Positions 7,864 to 17,041 are shown, counted from the first letter of the stretch. The stretch is 39,635 bases of DNA from an uncultured Pelagibacteraceae bacterium (GCA_902555465.1 CACDSN010000013.1:1-39635), one strand, 5' to 3'. Translations and numbers: made by a program. The notes: a model not told the origin generated them from the letters alone.

Positions 7864-8412
7864 TTAGATCGGTCTAAAAGTTTTTAGCAATATTCTAAAA
7901 GGTATTAACATTATTAATGCTACAGCTAATTTAACTGTTAAATCACCAATGGCCAAAGTAAACCAAGGTATACCAGTTGCATAAAAGGCGATTGAAAAGA
8001 ATAAGAAAGTGTCAATTATGGACCCATTTATTGATGATACTAAAGGTGGTATGAACCAGTTTTTATCTCTTAGTTTGTCAAACACAAAAACATCAATTCT
8101 ATGCGAAACTAAAAATGCAGTTCCAGATCCTATTGCAATTCTTATTGAGATAAAATCTGAAAAGTTTGTAGAAAAAAAAAGTGTGAAAGAGATTCCTAAA
8201 AAAAATCCAAAATAAACAATTTTTTTTGCAATCTCTTTTCCAAATGATCTATTTGCTAGATCTGTTATTAAAAAAGCTATCGGATATGTAAATGCACCAT
8301 AGGTTAAAATTTCTGATAATCCATAGTAATGAATGGGAAATTGCACTAAATAATTAGATGCAAGAACAACTAAACCCATAAACACAGATAAAATTAAAAC
8401 TGCTCTATTCAT
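7864..8412 (-). CDS. yhhQ: YhhQ-type queuosine precursor transporter (VUT family)
   Basis: A 182-residue integral membrane protein with about six helices. The YPIAFLITDLANRSFGK stretch (about 43-59) and the GSGTAFLVSHRIDVFVFDKLR region (about 95-115) are typical of the vitamin-uptake-like transporter family (YhhQ, DUF165). E. coli YhhQ imports 7-cyano- or 7-aminomethyl-7-deazaguanine for queuosine modification of tRNA; that function is taken from the family. It lies 19 bp downstream of rpmB and is probably cotranscribed with it. Its stop is one base from that of the convergent speB. Confidence 0.88.
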   Translation of the reverse strand: MNRAVLILSVFMGLVVLASNYLVQFPIHYYGLSEILTYGAFTYPIAFLITDLANRSFGKEIAKKIVYFGFFLGISFTLFFSTNFSDFISIRIAIGSGTAFLVSHRIDVFVFDKLRDKNWFIPPLVSSINGSIIDTFLFFSIAFYATGIPWFTLAIGDLTVKLAVALIMLIPFRILLKTFRPI

Positions 8413-8431
8413 CTAAATTAAATATTTAAAA

Positions 8432-8713
8432 TCAAGCGCTATTTGCTAAGAGAATTTTTTTAATTTTTTTAAGTCTTGGTGAAAGATTTTTTTGCTTAGC
8501 TGTAATTAAGAATTGATCAAAGCTTCCTTTTTTGTCTACTGTTCTCATGCCTGCATTAGAAACTGTTAACTTAAGAGACTTATTTAAAGACTCACTTTTA
8601 AATCTTACTTTTTTTAAATTTGGTAAAAATCTCCTTTTAGTCTTATTGTTAGCATGGCTAACATTATGACCCTTTAGAGGTATTTTTCCAGTAAGTTCGC
8701 ATTTTTTAGACAT
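8432..8713 (-). CDS. rpmB: 50S ribosomal protein L28
   Basis: A 93-residue basic protein beginning [24 protein letters not shown]-, the classic L28 N-terminus, followed by NLKKVRFK and the [14 protein letters not shown] motif. L28 is a late-assembly protein of the large ribosomal subunit. Length fits the proteobacterial family with a short C-terminal extension. Its likely promoter gives a leader of only about 7 bases and there is no visible Shine-Dalgarno, so translation may be leaderless-like. Confidence 0.97.
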   Translation of the reverse strand: MSKKCELTGKIPLKGHNVSHANNKTKRRFLPNLKKVRFKSESLNKSLKLTVSNAGMRTVDKKGSFDQFLITAKQKNLSPRLKKIKKILLANSA

Positions 8714-8726
8714 AATAATTTTGAGA

Positions 8727-8755
8727 GGTATATTTCAGCAATACTTTTCAGTCAA
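8727..8755 (-). promoter_or_regulatory. Putative rpmB promoter
   Basis: On the minus strand, TTGACT (plus strand 8750-8755) is followed after exactly 17 bp by TATACC (plus strand 8727-8732). It lies in the 50-bp gap between pyrD and rpmB. The predicted transcript starts about 7 bases before the ATG. Confidence 0.5.
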
Positions 8756-8763
8756 GTTTATAT

Positions 8764-9798
8764 TTACTTAGATCCTGTTATTTCCTCTATATTATTTACT
8801 CCCTCTGAAGTTAGAATATCATTTAATTCTTCAGATATAATATTTACTATGTTGGGTCCTTGATAAACCATGCCTGTATACAATTGAATATAGCTTGCAC
8901 CAGAAATAAATTTTTCATATGCACTTTTGCCTGAGTCCACTCCACCTACGCCAATTATCTTAATTTTTTTATTAAAGATTTTATAAAACTCTTGAATCAG
9001 TATATTTGATCTCTCTTCTATAGGTTTTCCAGATAATCCACCTTTTTCAAATTTATTAATATTTATTAAATTGTTTCTAGTTCCATCTGATGTGTTTGAA
9101 ATAATTACTAACTTTACACTTTGTTTTAAAAGAATATTTCCAATTAAATCTAAATCTTTTAATTCCAAATCCGGAGCTATTTTGACTGCAAAATTTATTT
9201 TAGAACCAATTTTATTTTTTTCTATGTTTAGAGCACTTAATAGTTCATCTAATTCATTGGGATTATGAAAATTTCTTAAGTCCTCTGTATTTGGAGATGA
9301 AATATTTATTGTTATATAATTTCCTAAATCATTTAAAACCCTAAAACATTTCAGATAATCCTCTATTCTGTTTTTCGAATCTTTATTTGGCCCAATATTA
9401 ATTCCCAGCAATCCTTTTGGAGGATTATGTTTTATATTCTTAACAGCAATTTTGGATCCTACATTATTAAAACCTAGTCTGTTAATTAAAGCCTCATCTT
9501 CCTCTAGCCGAAATACTCTAGGTTTTGGATTACCAAACTGTGGCTCTGGAGTTATTGTTCCCACTTCTACAAATCCAAATCCTAAATTAAAAAGAGAGTT
9601 AAAAACCTCAGCATTTTTATCAAAACCGGCGGCTATACCAATAGGGTTTGTGATTTCTTTGTCAAAAAACTTAACTTTTAAACAATCATATTTTTTTAAT
9701 TTAAGAGGTACTATATTAGTTTTAAGTGCTTTAATTGCTAAATCATGTGCTGTTTCAGGGTCAAATTTAAAAATTAACGATCTAATTTTTTCAAACAT
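8764..9798 (-). CDS. pyrD: Dihydroorotate dehydrogenase (quinone), class 2
   Basis: A 344-residue FMN enzyme that oxidises dihydroorotate to orotate with quinone in pyrimidine synthesis. It has the class 2 layout: an N-terminal membrane-associating helix region (about 1-40), then NPIGIAAGFDKN, GFGFVEVGTITPEPQ, NRLGFNN, the catalytic-Ser region TINISSPNTEDLR, and FMN-phosphate motifs GVGGVDSG and GASYIQLYTGMVYQGP near the C-terminus. It overlaps the end of lysS by 8 bp and is surely cotranscribed with it. Confidence 0.96.
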   Translation of the reverse strand: MFEKIRSLIFKFDPETAHDLAIKALKTNIVPLKLKKYDCLKVKFFDKEITNPIGIAAGFDKNAEVFNSLFNLGFGFVEVGTITPEPQFGNPKPRVFRLEEDEALINRLGFNNVGSKIAVKNIKHNPPKGLLGINIGPNKDSKNRIEDYLKCFRVLNDLGNYITINISSPNTEDLRNFHNPNELDELLSALNIEKNKIGSKINFAVKIAPDLELKDLDLIGNILLKQSVKLVIISNTSDGTRNNLININKFEKGGLSGKPIEERSNILIQEFYKIFNKKIKIIGVGGVDSGKSAYEKFISGASYIQLYTGMVYQGPNIVNIISEELNDILTSEGVNNIEEITGSK

Positions 9799-11368
9799 TA
9801 TTTAATTTTTCATTTATAAGTTTTTTAGTTTCTTGAATGCCAAAAAAACTAATGAAGAAACCAAGTCTAGGACCATTTTGATCTCCAAATACTACCTCGT
9901 AAATTAACCTAAACCAGTCTCTTAAATTATCTTTATATCCATTTTCTTTTCCAACAGAAAATATTTTTGTTTGTATATCTTCAGGTTTCATTTCATCATT
10001 ACATTCGTCTAAAGCTTTTATTAACTCATTTAGTGCTTTTTTTTCATTTGTATTTGGTTTCTTATATTTTTTATTTTCTTTAATTACTTCGTTAAAAAAC
10101 TTAATTGAATACTCAACTAATTTATCGAAAATTGGAAAGTTTTCTTCTTTAATATTAGGTTTATATTTTTTAACAAATTTCCATAGTAAGTCTTTAGTAT
10201 TTGCATTACTTGTTTCAACTAAATTTAATAACATAGAAAATGTCATTATCATTTCTTCTTTAGGAACATTTGCATTATGTACGTGCCATACTGGATTCAA
10301 AATCAGTTTTTTTTCATCTTGATTTTTTGATTTATCTATAAAATCTAAATATTCATCAACTGCTTTTGGCACTATTTCTTTATAAAGTTTTTTAGCTCTT
10401 TTTGGATTTTGATACATAAATAGAGATAGACTTTCTGGTGAAGCAAATTCTAACCATTGATCAATGGTTATTCCGTTACCTTTAGATTTTGAAATTTTTT
10501 CTCCTTTTTCATCTAAAAATAATTCATACGCAAATCCTGAAGGATTTGTTTTGCCTAATAAGTTGATTATTTTTGTTGAAAGAACGGCGCTTTCAATTAA
10601 ATCTTTTCCATACATTTCAAAATCTACATCTAGTGCAAACCACCTCATTGCCCAATCTACTTTCCATTGTAATTTACAATCTCCGTTTAGAACACTTTTT
10701 TCTAATTTTTTGCCATAATTATCAAAAATAATTTTCGATTTATTTGTGTCAATTTCTATAACAGGTATTTCTAAAACTTTTCCCGTCTCTGGACATATTG
10801 GTAAGAATGGTGAATATGTTTTTTGTCTTTCTTTACCAAGTGTGGGAATTATAATGTTCATTATACCTTCATAATTTTCTAGAACCAATTTTAATGTATC
10901 GTTAAATTGTCCCGAAGTATAAAGTTCAGTAGAACTTTTAAAAGTATATTTAAATCCAAATTGATTAAGAAATTTTTTTAACATTTCATTATTGTGCCTT
11001 CCAAAACTATCGAATTTGTTAAATGGGTCAGGAACTTTAGTAAGTGGTTTATGTAAATTTTTCTTTAATAAATCTTTATTCGGGACATTATCTGGAATTT
11101 TTCTCAGACCATCCATATCATCAGAAAACGTAATAATCTCTTTTGGAAAATCAGTCATTTGGTTTAGTGCATTTACAACCATAGTTGTTCTTGCTACTTC
11201 TCCAAACGTACCTATATGAGGTAATCCGCTAGGACCATAACCAGTTTGTAGAATAATTTTTTTTTTCTTTTCGATATATTGTTTTCGTTCTTTCAGAATT
11301 TTTTTAGCCTCAACAAAGGGCCAAGCGTTTGTTTGATCAATAATTGTTTTATCTATAGATAGTTTCAT
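9791..11368 (-). CDS. lysS: Lysyl-tRNA synthetase, class I
   Basis: A 525-residue class I (archaeal-type) LysRS, not the common class II enzyme. The class I signatures are PHIGT at 50-54 (HIGH motif) and KISKS at 290-294 (KMSKS), with the KISKSKGNGIT context typical of class I LysRS. The N-terminal AWPFVEAKKI and TFSDDMDGLRKIP also fit. It charges tRNA-Lys in the cytosol. Most Alphaproteobacteria use this class, so it is a lineage marker rather than a new transfer. It starts a unit with pyrD, overlapping it by 8 bp, and is divergent from trkH. Confidence 0.96.
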   Translation of the reverse strand: MKLSIDKTIIDQTNAWPFVEAKKILKERKQYIEKKKKIILQTGYGPSGLPHIGTFGEVARTTMVVNALNQMTDFPKEIITFSDDMDGLRKIPDNVPNKDLLKKNLHKPLTKVPDPFNKFDSFGRHNNEMLKKFLNQFGFKYTFKSSTELYTSGQFNDTLKLVLENYEGIMNIIIPTLGKERQKTYSPFLPICPETGKVLEIPVIEIDTNKSKIIFDNYGKKLEKSVLNGDCKLQWKVDWAMRWFALDVDFEMYGKDLIESAVLSTKIINLLGKTNPSGFAYELFLDEKGEKISKSKGNGITIDQWLEFASPESLSLFMYQNPKRAKKLYKEIVPKAVDEYLDFIDKSKNQDEKKLILNPVWHVHNANVPKEEMIMTFSMLLNLVETSNANTKDLLWKFVKKYKPNIKEENFPIFDKLVEYSIKFFNEVIKENKKYKKPNTNEKKALNELIKALDECNDEMKPEDIQTKIFSVGKENGYKDNLRDWFRLIYEVVFGDQNGPRLGFFISFFGIQETKKLINEKLNNV

Positions 11369-11380
11369 GTTTTTGTAGAT

Positions 11381-11409
11381 ATTTTAACAGTTTTATTGAT
11401 TGTTAAAAT
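11381..11409. repeat. 9-bp inverted repeat in the lysS/trkH divergent promoter region
   Basis: ATTTTAACA (11381-11389) and TGTTAAAAT (11401-11409) are perfect reverse complements separated by 11 bp. They lie between the starts of lysS (11368) and trkH (11448) and overlap a candidate trkH -35. This may be an operator; no cognate factor is evident. Confidence 0.45.
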
Positions 11410-11424
11410 GTTGAAATTTATTTA
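11396..11424 (+). promoter_or_regulatory. Putative trkH promoter
   Basis: TTGATT (11396-11401), a 17-bp spacer and TATTTA (11419-11424) lie just ahead of the trkH ATG at 11448. The right arm of the inverted repeat overlaps the -35 and spacer. Confidence 0.4.
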
Positions 11425-11447
11425 CCATAAAATAATGTCCATGCAAA

Positions 11448-12896
11448 ATGTACAATTATAAAACTGTTTTTTATATACTTGGCACACTTCAGATTATTTT
11501 AGGGGTATTTATGCTAATACCTGTGATAATTCAGTTGGTTTTCAATGAGCTAGATTCGGGTTTTGTGTCAGCATCTATTATTACAATAGTATTTGGGGTG
11601 TTGTTTTTTTTATCTAATTTAGATCATGATAAAAGTATTGATCTTCCTCAAGCCTTTATTTTAACTGCATTATCATGGTTATCTATTGCAACCTTTGGTT
11701 CATTGCCATTTATTTTTTCAGAATTAAATTTGAATTTTACAGACGCTTTTTTTGAAAGTATGTCTGGAATTACAACAACAGGTTCAACAATTCTGACAGA
11801 CCTAGATAATTCACCAAAAGGAATTCTCTTATGGAGAGCAATACTTCAATGGCTTGGGGGAATAGGAATAATTTTAATGGCAATAACTTTAATGCCAATA
11901 ATGAATATTGGAGGTATGCAATTATTTAAAATTTCTTCTAATGATAACGCAGAAAAGATTTTGCCAAAATCTAAGGAAGTATCCTTCAGATTAATTATTA
12001 TTTATTCTTTGTTAACTTTTGTATGTGCGATCTTTTATAAATTATTTGGAATGAGCTATTTTGATAGTTTAACACATTCTATGACAACGATAGCAACAGG
12101 GGGATTTTCAAATTATAATAATTCGATTGGTTATTTTAATAGTACTTTAATCGAGATAAATGCAATAATATTTATTATTTTAGGAAGTATACCTTTTATA
12201 TCTTATATAAAATATCTTAATGGTGATAAGAAAGTATTTTATAAAGATGCTCAAATTAATTTCTTCATCAAAACGATTGTTATTTCTGTATTAATAATTT
12301 TTACATTTTTAATATTTAATAATTCAGACTCAGGTCTACTTTTATTTAGACATGTTATTTTTAATGTTGTTTCAATTCTAACTGGTACAGGATATGTTAC
12401 TACAAATTATAGTGATTGGGGAGGATTTCCATTAATATTTTTTTTAATACTTATGTTCATAGGAGGGTGTGCGGGATCGACTGCTTGTGGATTAAAAATA
12501 TTTAGAATTCATATATTATACAAATTTTTTGTTATGCAGCTAAAAAAATTTATTTATCCAAGAGGTGTTTTTGTTTTAAAATATGGAGATAATTTACTTA
12601 ATGATAAGTTTATATCATCTATTATATCTTTTGTATTTTTATATATAGTTATTTTTTTTTTAATAACTGCACTTTTATCAATTAGTGGATTAGATTTTAT
12701 TACAGCTATTTCTGGTGCAGCAACATCAATATCAAATGTTGGTCCTGGACTTGGTGGAATGATAGGCCCAAATGGAAATTTTTCAATATTACCTGATTTT
12801 TCCAAATGGATTTTAAGTGCTGGGATGATTTTAGGTAGACTTGAACTATTTGCTATAATAGTATTGTTTATTCCATCGTTTTGGAGAAGATATTGA
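11448..12896 (+). CDS. trkH: TrkH-family potassium uptake channel subunit
   Basis: A 482-residue membrane protein with four repeated M1-P-M2 units. The four selectivity-filter loops are visible with their glycines: TTGST (110-114), ATGGF (216-220), TGTGY (312-316) and NVGPG (430-434). WRAILQWLGGIGI (129-141) is also typical of TrkH. It moves K+ inward and normally needs the cytosolic NAD-binding gate TrkA, which is not in this window. It ends in a TGATG junction with the next gene (one-base overlap), so the permease downstream is translationally coupled. Confidence 0.95.
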   Translation: MYNYKTVFYILGTLQIILGVFMLIPVIIQLVFNELDSGFVSASIITIVFGVLFFLSNLDHDKSIDLPQAFILTALSWLSIATFGSLPFIFSELNLNFTDAFFESMSGITTTGSTILTDLDNSPKGILLWRAILQWLGGIGIILMAITLMPIMNIGGMQLFKISSNDNAEKILPKSKEVSFRLIIIYSLLTFVCAIFYKLFGMSYFDSLTHSMTTIATGGFSNYNNSIGYFNSTLIEINAIIFIILGSIPFISYIKYLNGDKKVFYKDAQINFFIKTIVISVLIIFTFLIFNNSDSGLLLFRHVIFNVVSILTGTGYVTTNYSDWGGFPLIFFLILMFIGGCAGSTACGLKIFRIHILYKFFVMQLKKFIYPRGVFVLKYGDNLLNDKFISSIISFVFLYIVIFFLITALLSISGLDFITAISGAATSISNVGPGLGGMIGPNGNFSILPDFSKWILSAGMILGRLELFAIIVLFIPSFWRRY

Positions 12897-14269
12897 TGAT
12901 AGAAAAAAAACAAAGCTGGTCAGAATCTATTTTGGTCTACAAAGATATTAGAATGTTAAGAATATTGCTTTTAGGTGCAATAAGTGGTTTTCCGTGGGTA
13001 TTAATTGCAAGTAGTTTAAGCCTTTGGTTAAAAGAGGAAGGTTTAAGTAGATCAACTATAGGATGGGCAGGTTTAATATTTGGTGTTTATGCATTCAATT
13101 ATTTATGGGCACCAATAATCGACAGAATTCAAATACCATTTCTAACAAAAAAACTAGGCCATAGAAGAGGTTGGATAGTTTTAATGCAAATAATTATTTT
13201 AATTAGTTTGTTAGTTTGGAGCATGCTTAATCCAACTCAAAATTTAGCTTTGCTTATTGGAGTTGGATTAATTATTGCAATTGCTTCTGCAACACAAGAT
13301 ATAACGGTTGATGCATTAAGAATTGAACAAATAAGCGCTAACGAAGGAAAATCTATGGCAGCTGGAGCTGCTATGGCTGTGGTTGGATGGTGGACTGGAT
13401 ATAAATTAGGTGGAGTTATTGCATTGTTCACAGCAGAGTTTTTTGAAAACATGGGGGTGGAGGACTATTGGCAAACTACGTTTTTAATTTTGGGTGTTGT
13501 TGTAATATTGATGAACATTGCTTTAATGTTTGTTCATGAGCCATTGGAAAACAATAGACAAACTAAACAAAAAGAAACAGATAAAATGATCCAAAATAAG
13601 CTTGGATCAAGTAATCCAGTGACGGCTTTTATTGCCTACATCACTGGGACAATTGGCGGACCAATAATCAGTTTTTTTAAAAAGAATGGATTTTCAATCG
13701 CAATTGGTATTTTAGGTTTTGTTTTCCTGTTTAAAATTGGAGAAGCATTTCTTGGAAGAATGTCTATTGTTTTCTATAAAGAAGTAGGATTTTCTAAAGG
13801 TGAAATTGCAATTTACTCAAAAACCTTGGGCTGGATAACAACAGTAGTATTTACTCTAATAGGTGGGATATTTGCTATGAGAGCTGGAACAGTTAAAACC
13901 ATGTTTGTAGCGGGTGGTTTTATGGCTGCAACTAATCTTTTGTTTGCGGCTCTTGCATGGACTGGAAAATCTGAATGGTTATTTGCAATTGCAGTAATAG
14001 CAGATGATATATCTGCAGCATTTGCAACAGTTGCCTTTGTAGCGTTTATATCTTTATTGGTAGACAGAACATATACAGCAACTCAATATGCTCTACTTGC
14101 ATCTATTGGTACTGCTGGAAGGACAACACTCGCATCGTCATCTGGTGCGCTAGTAGATTGGTTAAATGGAGACTGGGGAACTTTTTTTATAATAACAACC
14201 GTAATGGTTATACCATCTTTAGTATGTTTATGGTTTATAAGAAACAAAATTAAAATAGGTGCAAACTAA
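12896..14269 (+). CDS. ampG: AmpG-like muropeptide permease (MFS)
   Basis: A major-facilitator protein of 457 residues and about 12 helices. Early motifs fit AmpG/acetyl-CoA-transporter-like MFS proteins: a charged N-tail, ISGFPWVLIASSLSLWLKEEG, a first loop ending in WAPIIDR, and SATQDITVDALRIEQ in helix 4. AmpG imports anhydro-muropeptides released during wall turnover. The ATG at 12896 overlaps the trkH stop (TGATG); an upstream in-frame start at 12881 is less likely. The gene overlaps the NlpC/P60 peptidase gene by 11 bp, which supports a wall-peptide role. The permease family is strong; the exact substrate is inferred. Confidence 0.87.
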   Translation: MIEKKQSWSESILVYKDIRMLRILLLGAISGFPWVLIASSLSLWLKEEGLSRSTIGWAGLIFGVYAFNYLWAPIIDRIQIPFLTKKLGHRRGWIVLMQIIILISLLVWSMLNPTQNLALLIGVGLIIAIASATQDITVDALRIEQISANEGKSMAAGAAMAVVGWWTGYKLGGVIALFTAEFFENMGVEDYWQTTFLILGVVVILMNIALMFVHEPLENNRQTKQKETDKMIQNKLGSSNPVTAFIAYITGTIGGPIISFFKKNGFSIAIGILGFVFLFKIGEAFLGRMSIVFYKEVGFSKGEIAIYSKTLGWITTVVFTLIGGIFAMRAGTVKTMFVAGGFMAATNLLFAALAWTGKSEWLFAIAVIADDISAAFATVAFVAFISLLVDRTYTATQYALLASIGTAGRTTLASSSGALVDWLNGDWGTFFIITTVMVIPSLVCLWFIRNKIKIGAN

Positions 14270-15014
14270 TTATTTTTGTAAAACACAAATCGTTGATGTG
14301 TTAGAAAAACCAAATAAAAATTCTAATATTAGCTCTCAAATTATTTATGGAGAAAAGTTCAAAATTTTATCCAAAAATAAAAATTTTTATAAAGTTAAAA
14401 CTTATTATGATAATTATATAGGATATATTAATAAAAAAACTGAAATAAATAATAAGTTTAAACCATCACACAAAATTAAAGTTCTGAGGTCAAGAATTTA
14501 TACTGGAAAGTATAAACAAAAAAAAAGAACTTCCAAAAGATGGTTAGCATTTAATAGTAAATTACAGATTATTAAAAAAGAAAAAAATTTAATTATGTTT
14601 GAGAAAAATAAATGGGTAAAAATAAATGATATTTCTTTAATTATAACTAAAGAAAAAAACTTTATAAAAATTTTTAAATTATTTATAAATTGTCCTTATA
14701 AATGGGGAGGAGGAACTTTTGAAGGCATTGATTGCTCAGCTTTGATTCAAAACTTCTATAAATATAATAATGAATTTTTTCCACGGGACACGGTTGAACA
14801 AATTAAAAAAAAAGGCGGCATAAAAAATAAAAATAGTTTTAAAAAAGGAGATATTATATTTTGGAAAGGACATGTTGCGATTTGTATTAATTCAAAAAAT
14901 TTAATTCATGCATATGGACCTGAGAAAAAAGTTATCATAATGCCAATAAGATCAACGATAAAAAGAATAGAAAAAAGTGCAAATTTAAAAGTAAAAAAGG
15001 TATTTAGAATTTAA
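14259..15014 (+). CDS. Cytosolic NlpC/P60 peptidase with SH3-like domains
   Basis: A 251-residue protein with two N-terminal SH3-like segments (about 8-60 and 70-128) and a C-terminal NlpC/P60 domain. The catalytic triad is visible: C159 in GIDCSAL, H205 in KGHVAI and H217 in LIHAYG. Such enzymes cut the gamma-D-Glu-diaminopimelate bond of wall peptides. No signal peptide is present, so it should act in the cytosol on imported muropeptides, matching the ampG-like gene it overlaps. The start is GTG at 14259. Its 3' end overlaps the convergent tyrA-like gene by 4 bp. The protein is very Lys/Asn/Ile-rich, as are its neighbours. Confidence 0.88.
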   Translation: MQTNYFCKTQIVDVLEKPNKNSNISSQIIYGEKFKILSKNKNFYKVKTYYDNYIGYINKKTEINNKFKPSHKIKVLRSRIYTGKYKQKKRTSKRWLAFNSKLQIIKKEKNLIMFEKNKWVKINDISLIITKEKNFIKIFKLFINCPYKWGGGTFEGIDCSALIQNFYKYNNEFFPRDTVEQIKKKGGIKNKNSFKKGDIIFWKGHVAICINSKNLIHAYGPEKKVIIMPIRSTIKRIEKSANLKVKKVFRI

Positions 15015-15910
15015 TTTTCTCTACCAAAATCTGGTTTTCTAATATCTTGTTTTAATAATAAAATTTGCTGTCTTACTTTTTTTGATTTTTTAAGCTTATC
15101 AAGTAATAGTAAATTCCTTTTTTTATTTATGTCAGCTTTAAAACCTTTTAAATTTTTAATAAATAAATCAATTATTTTTGACATATTTTTACTATTATTA
15201 AATAATACGTCTCTCCACATTATTTCATTTGATGCGGCTATCCTTGAAAAATCTCTTAGACCTCCCGCACTGTACTTAACAATATTTGTTTTATTATTTT
15301 TTTGAAAATCTTGAGCTGTTTTAATTAAATTGTAAGCTATTAAATGAGGCAAATGACTAGTTACTGAAAAAATTTTATCATGCTCTTCCTCTTGCATAAA
15401 AACAACTTTGGAACCAAGTTTTTTCCAAAATCTAGCTAGTTTTATTTCTAAAAATTTTTTATTCTTGCTCTTAATTAATATACACCACTTATTTTTAAAT
15501 AAACTTTTGCTTCCATATTTTGGCCCACTTGCTTCAGAGCCTGAAATTGGATGACTCATAATCCAATTTAATTTTTTTGACAATTTTTGCTTTATTAATT
15601 TTCCAACATTTTTTTTTGTAGAACCTACATCTGTGATCAAAGTTTTGTTACTTAAAAAATTATTTAAATGAGGAAGAATTTTTTTGTATTGACTCATTGG
15701 AGTTGAAATAACTACAAAATCTATGTTTTTTATTTTTTCATCAAGTTTTTTGATTATAACAATTTTCTTGTTAATCCCTCTAATTTGATTTCTGTGTTTC
15801 AAATTTGTTTCAAATATATAAATTTGTTTACATATTTTTTGAGTTATGACTGCTCTTAACACTGAAGACCCAATCATGCCGCATCCAATAATGAGAATAT
15901 TCTTAAACAT
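15011..15910 (-). CDS. tyrA: Prephenate/arogenate dehydrogenase
   Basis: A 299-residue NAD(P)-dependent dehydrogenase for tyrosine synthesis. It opens with the Rossmann motif IIGCGMIGSS (7-16), has VVISTPMSQY and TDVGSTK in the cofactor domain, and SHPISGSEASG (about 119-129) with the catalytic His. SVTSHLPHLIAYNL and SAGGLRDFSRIAAS mark the dimerisation domain. The latter is typical of cyclohexadienyl or arogenate dehydrogenases, so the substrate could be prephenate or arogenate. It overlaps the aminotransferase gene upstream by 8 bp. Confidence 0.94.
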   Translation of the reverse strand: MFKNILIIGCGMIGSSVLRAVITQKICKQIYIFETNLKHRNQIRGINKKIVIIKKLDEKIKNIDFVVISTPMSQYKKILPHLNNFLSNKTLITDVGSTKKNVGKLIKQKLSKKLNWIMSHPISGSEASGPKYGSKSLFKNKWCILIKSKNKKFLEIKLARFWKKLGSKVVFMQEEEHDKIFSVTSHLPHLIAYNLIKTAQDFQKNNKTNIVKYSAGGLRDFSRIAASNEIMWRDVLFNNSKNMSKIIDLFIKNLKGFKADINKKRNLLLLDKLKKSKKVRQQILLLKQDIRKPDFGREN

Positions 15911-16988
15911 TTTTAAATATTTTTTTTACAACTTTAAGTAGATACTTGTTTTCAAACGAATTTCCAATACTTAATCTTAAACAATTTTTAATTTTATATT
16001 CTTTCATACTTCTTACTATGATTTTATTCTTTAAAAGCATATCCATAAATATCTTTGATGAAATTTTGCAATTTTTAAAATTAAGTAATAAAAAATTACT
16101 AGTAATCTCGTTTGAAGATATTCTGTAATTTTCAAAAAGTTTTTTTATTTTATTGCCCCAAATAAGGTTATGTCTAACAGATTTTTTAACGAATATCTTT
16201 TCTGTAATAGCTTTACTCGCACATAGCTCTGCAAAGTAATTTACATTAAAAGGGGGTTTTATTTTATATAAAGCATTTATAATTTTTTTATCACCATAAC
16301 CCCAACCAATTCTCAAAGAGGCTAATCCATAAAGTTTAGAAAATGTTCTGAGAATAAATACATTTTTAAATCTTTTAAACAATTCTAAACCTGAAACGTA
16401 GTCTTTTTTTAAATTATATTCATGATAGGCATCATCAATTACTAAAAGAATTTTTTTATTTAATTTTTTTCTTAAATAAATTAATTCTGTTTTGTTTAAG
16501 TAAGTACCTGTTGGATTGTTTGGATTTGCTATAAATACTATTTTTGTCTTTTTTGATACTTTTTTAAGAATATTTTCAATTGAAATTTTGAAGTTTACTT
16601 CTTTAGAAAATAATACTTTTGCACCAACAATTTTTGAATAAATTCTATACATTAAAAAGCTATACTCTGGCAAAATAACTTCATCATCATTATTGAGATA
16701 TAGCTGACAGATCATTTGTATTATTTCATCAGAACCTGCTCCACAAATTATTTTATTAAAATCACATTTTGCTTCTTTAGAAATTGCCCTTCTCAATGTT
16801 TCTGATTTGCTATCTGGATATCTGTTTATAACTAAGTTCTTATTTTTAAAAATTTTTCTTACTCCTGGGCTCACACCTAATGAAGATTCATTTGCTGATA
16901 ATTTTATATAATTTTTATCCTTTTTAATTTCTGATTTCCCAGGCTTATAAGCTTGTATATTTATATTTTTAAATTTTGGAACACTCAT
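15903..16988 (-). CDS. hisC: Histidinol-phosphate/aromatic aminotransferase (HisC family)
   Basis: A 361-residue fold-type I PLP aminotransferase. Motifs run in HisC order: KLSANESSLGVSP (29-41), GAGSDEII (83-90), NPNNPTGTYL (155-164), DDAYHEY (185-191), the PLP-binding K218 in RTFSKLYGLASLRIGWG, and C-terminal RSM...LRLSIG. HisC-family enzymes act on histidinol phosphate and often on aromatic amino acids. Being followed directly by tyrA suggests tyrosine/phenylalanine transamination as at least one role. It is divergent from metX with a 171-bp spacer. Confidence 0.93.
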   Translation of the reverse strand: MSVPKFKNINIQAYKPGKSEIKKDKNYIKLSANESSLGVSPGVRKIFKNKNLVINRYPDSKSETLRRAISKEAKCDFNKIICGAGSDEIIQMICQLYLNNDDEVILPEYSFLMYRIYSKIVGAKVLFSKEVNFKISIENILKKVSKKTKIVFIANPNNPTGTYLNKTELIYLRKKLNKKILLVIDDAYHEYNLKKDYVSGLELFKRFKNVFILRTFSKLYGLASLRIGWGYGDKKIINALYKIKPPFNVNYFAELCASKAITEKIFVKKSVRHNLIWGNKIKKLFENYRISSNEITSNFLLLNFKNCKISSKIFMDMLLKNKIIVRSMKEYKIKNCLRLSIGNSFENKYLLKVVKKIFKNV

Positions 16989-17041
16989 TTTTTAAGCTTA
17001 TAATAAAAAAATAAATATTTAACAGATATATATTTTAATGT

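Noticed and set aside
9452-9805. Plus-strand open frame of 117 codons inside pyrD
   Set aside because: Antisense to a clear pyrD; composition (Ser, Leu, Pro) is that of a reverse-complement shadow.
12554-12913. Minus-strand open frame of 119 codons over the trkH 3' end
   Set aside because: Antisense to conserved TrkH filter and helix sequence; no recognisable domain or ribosome-binding site.
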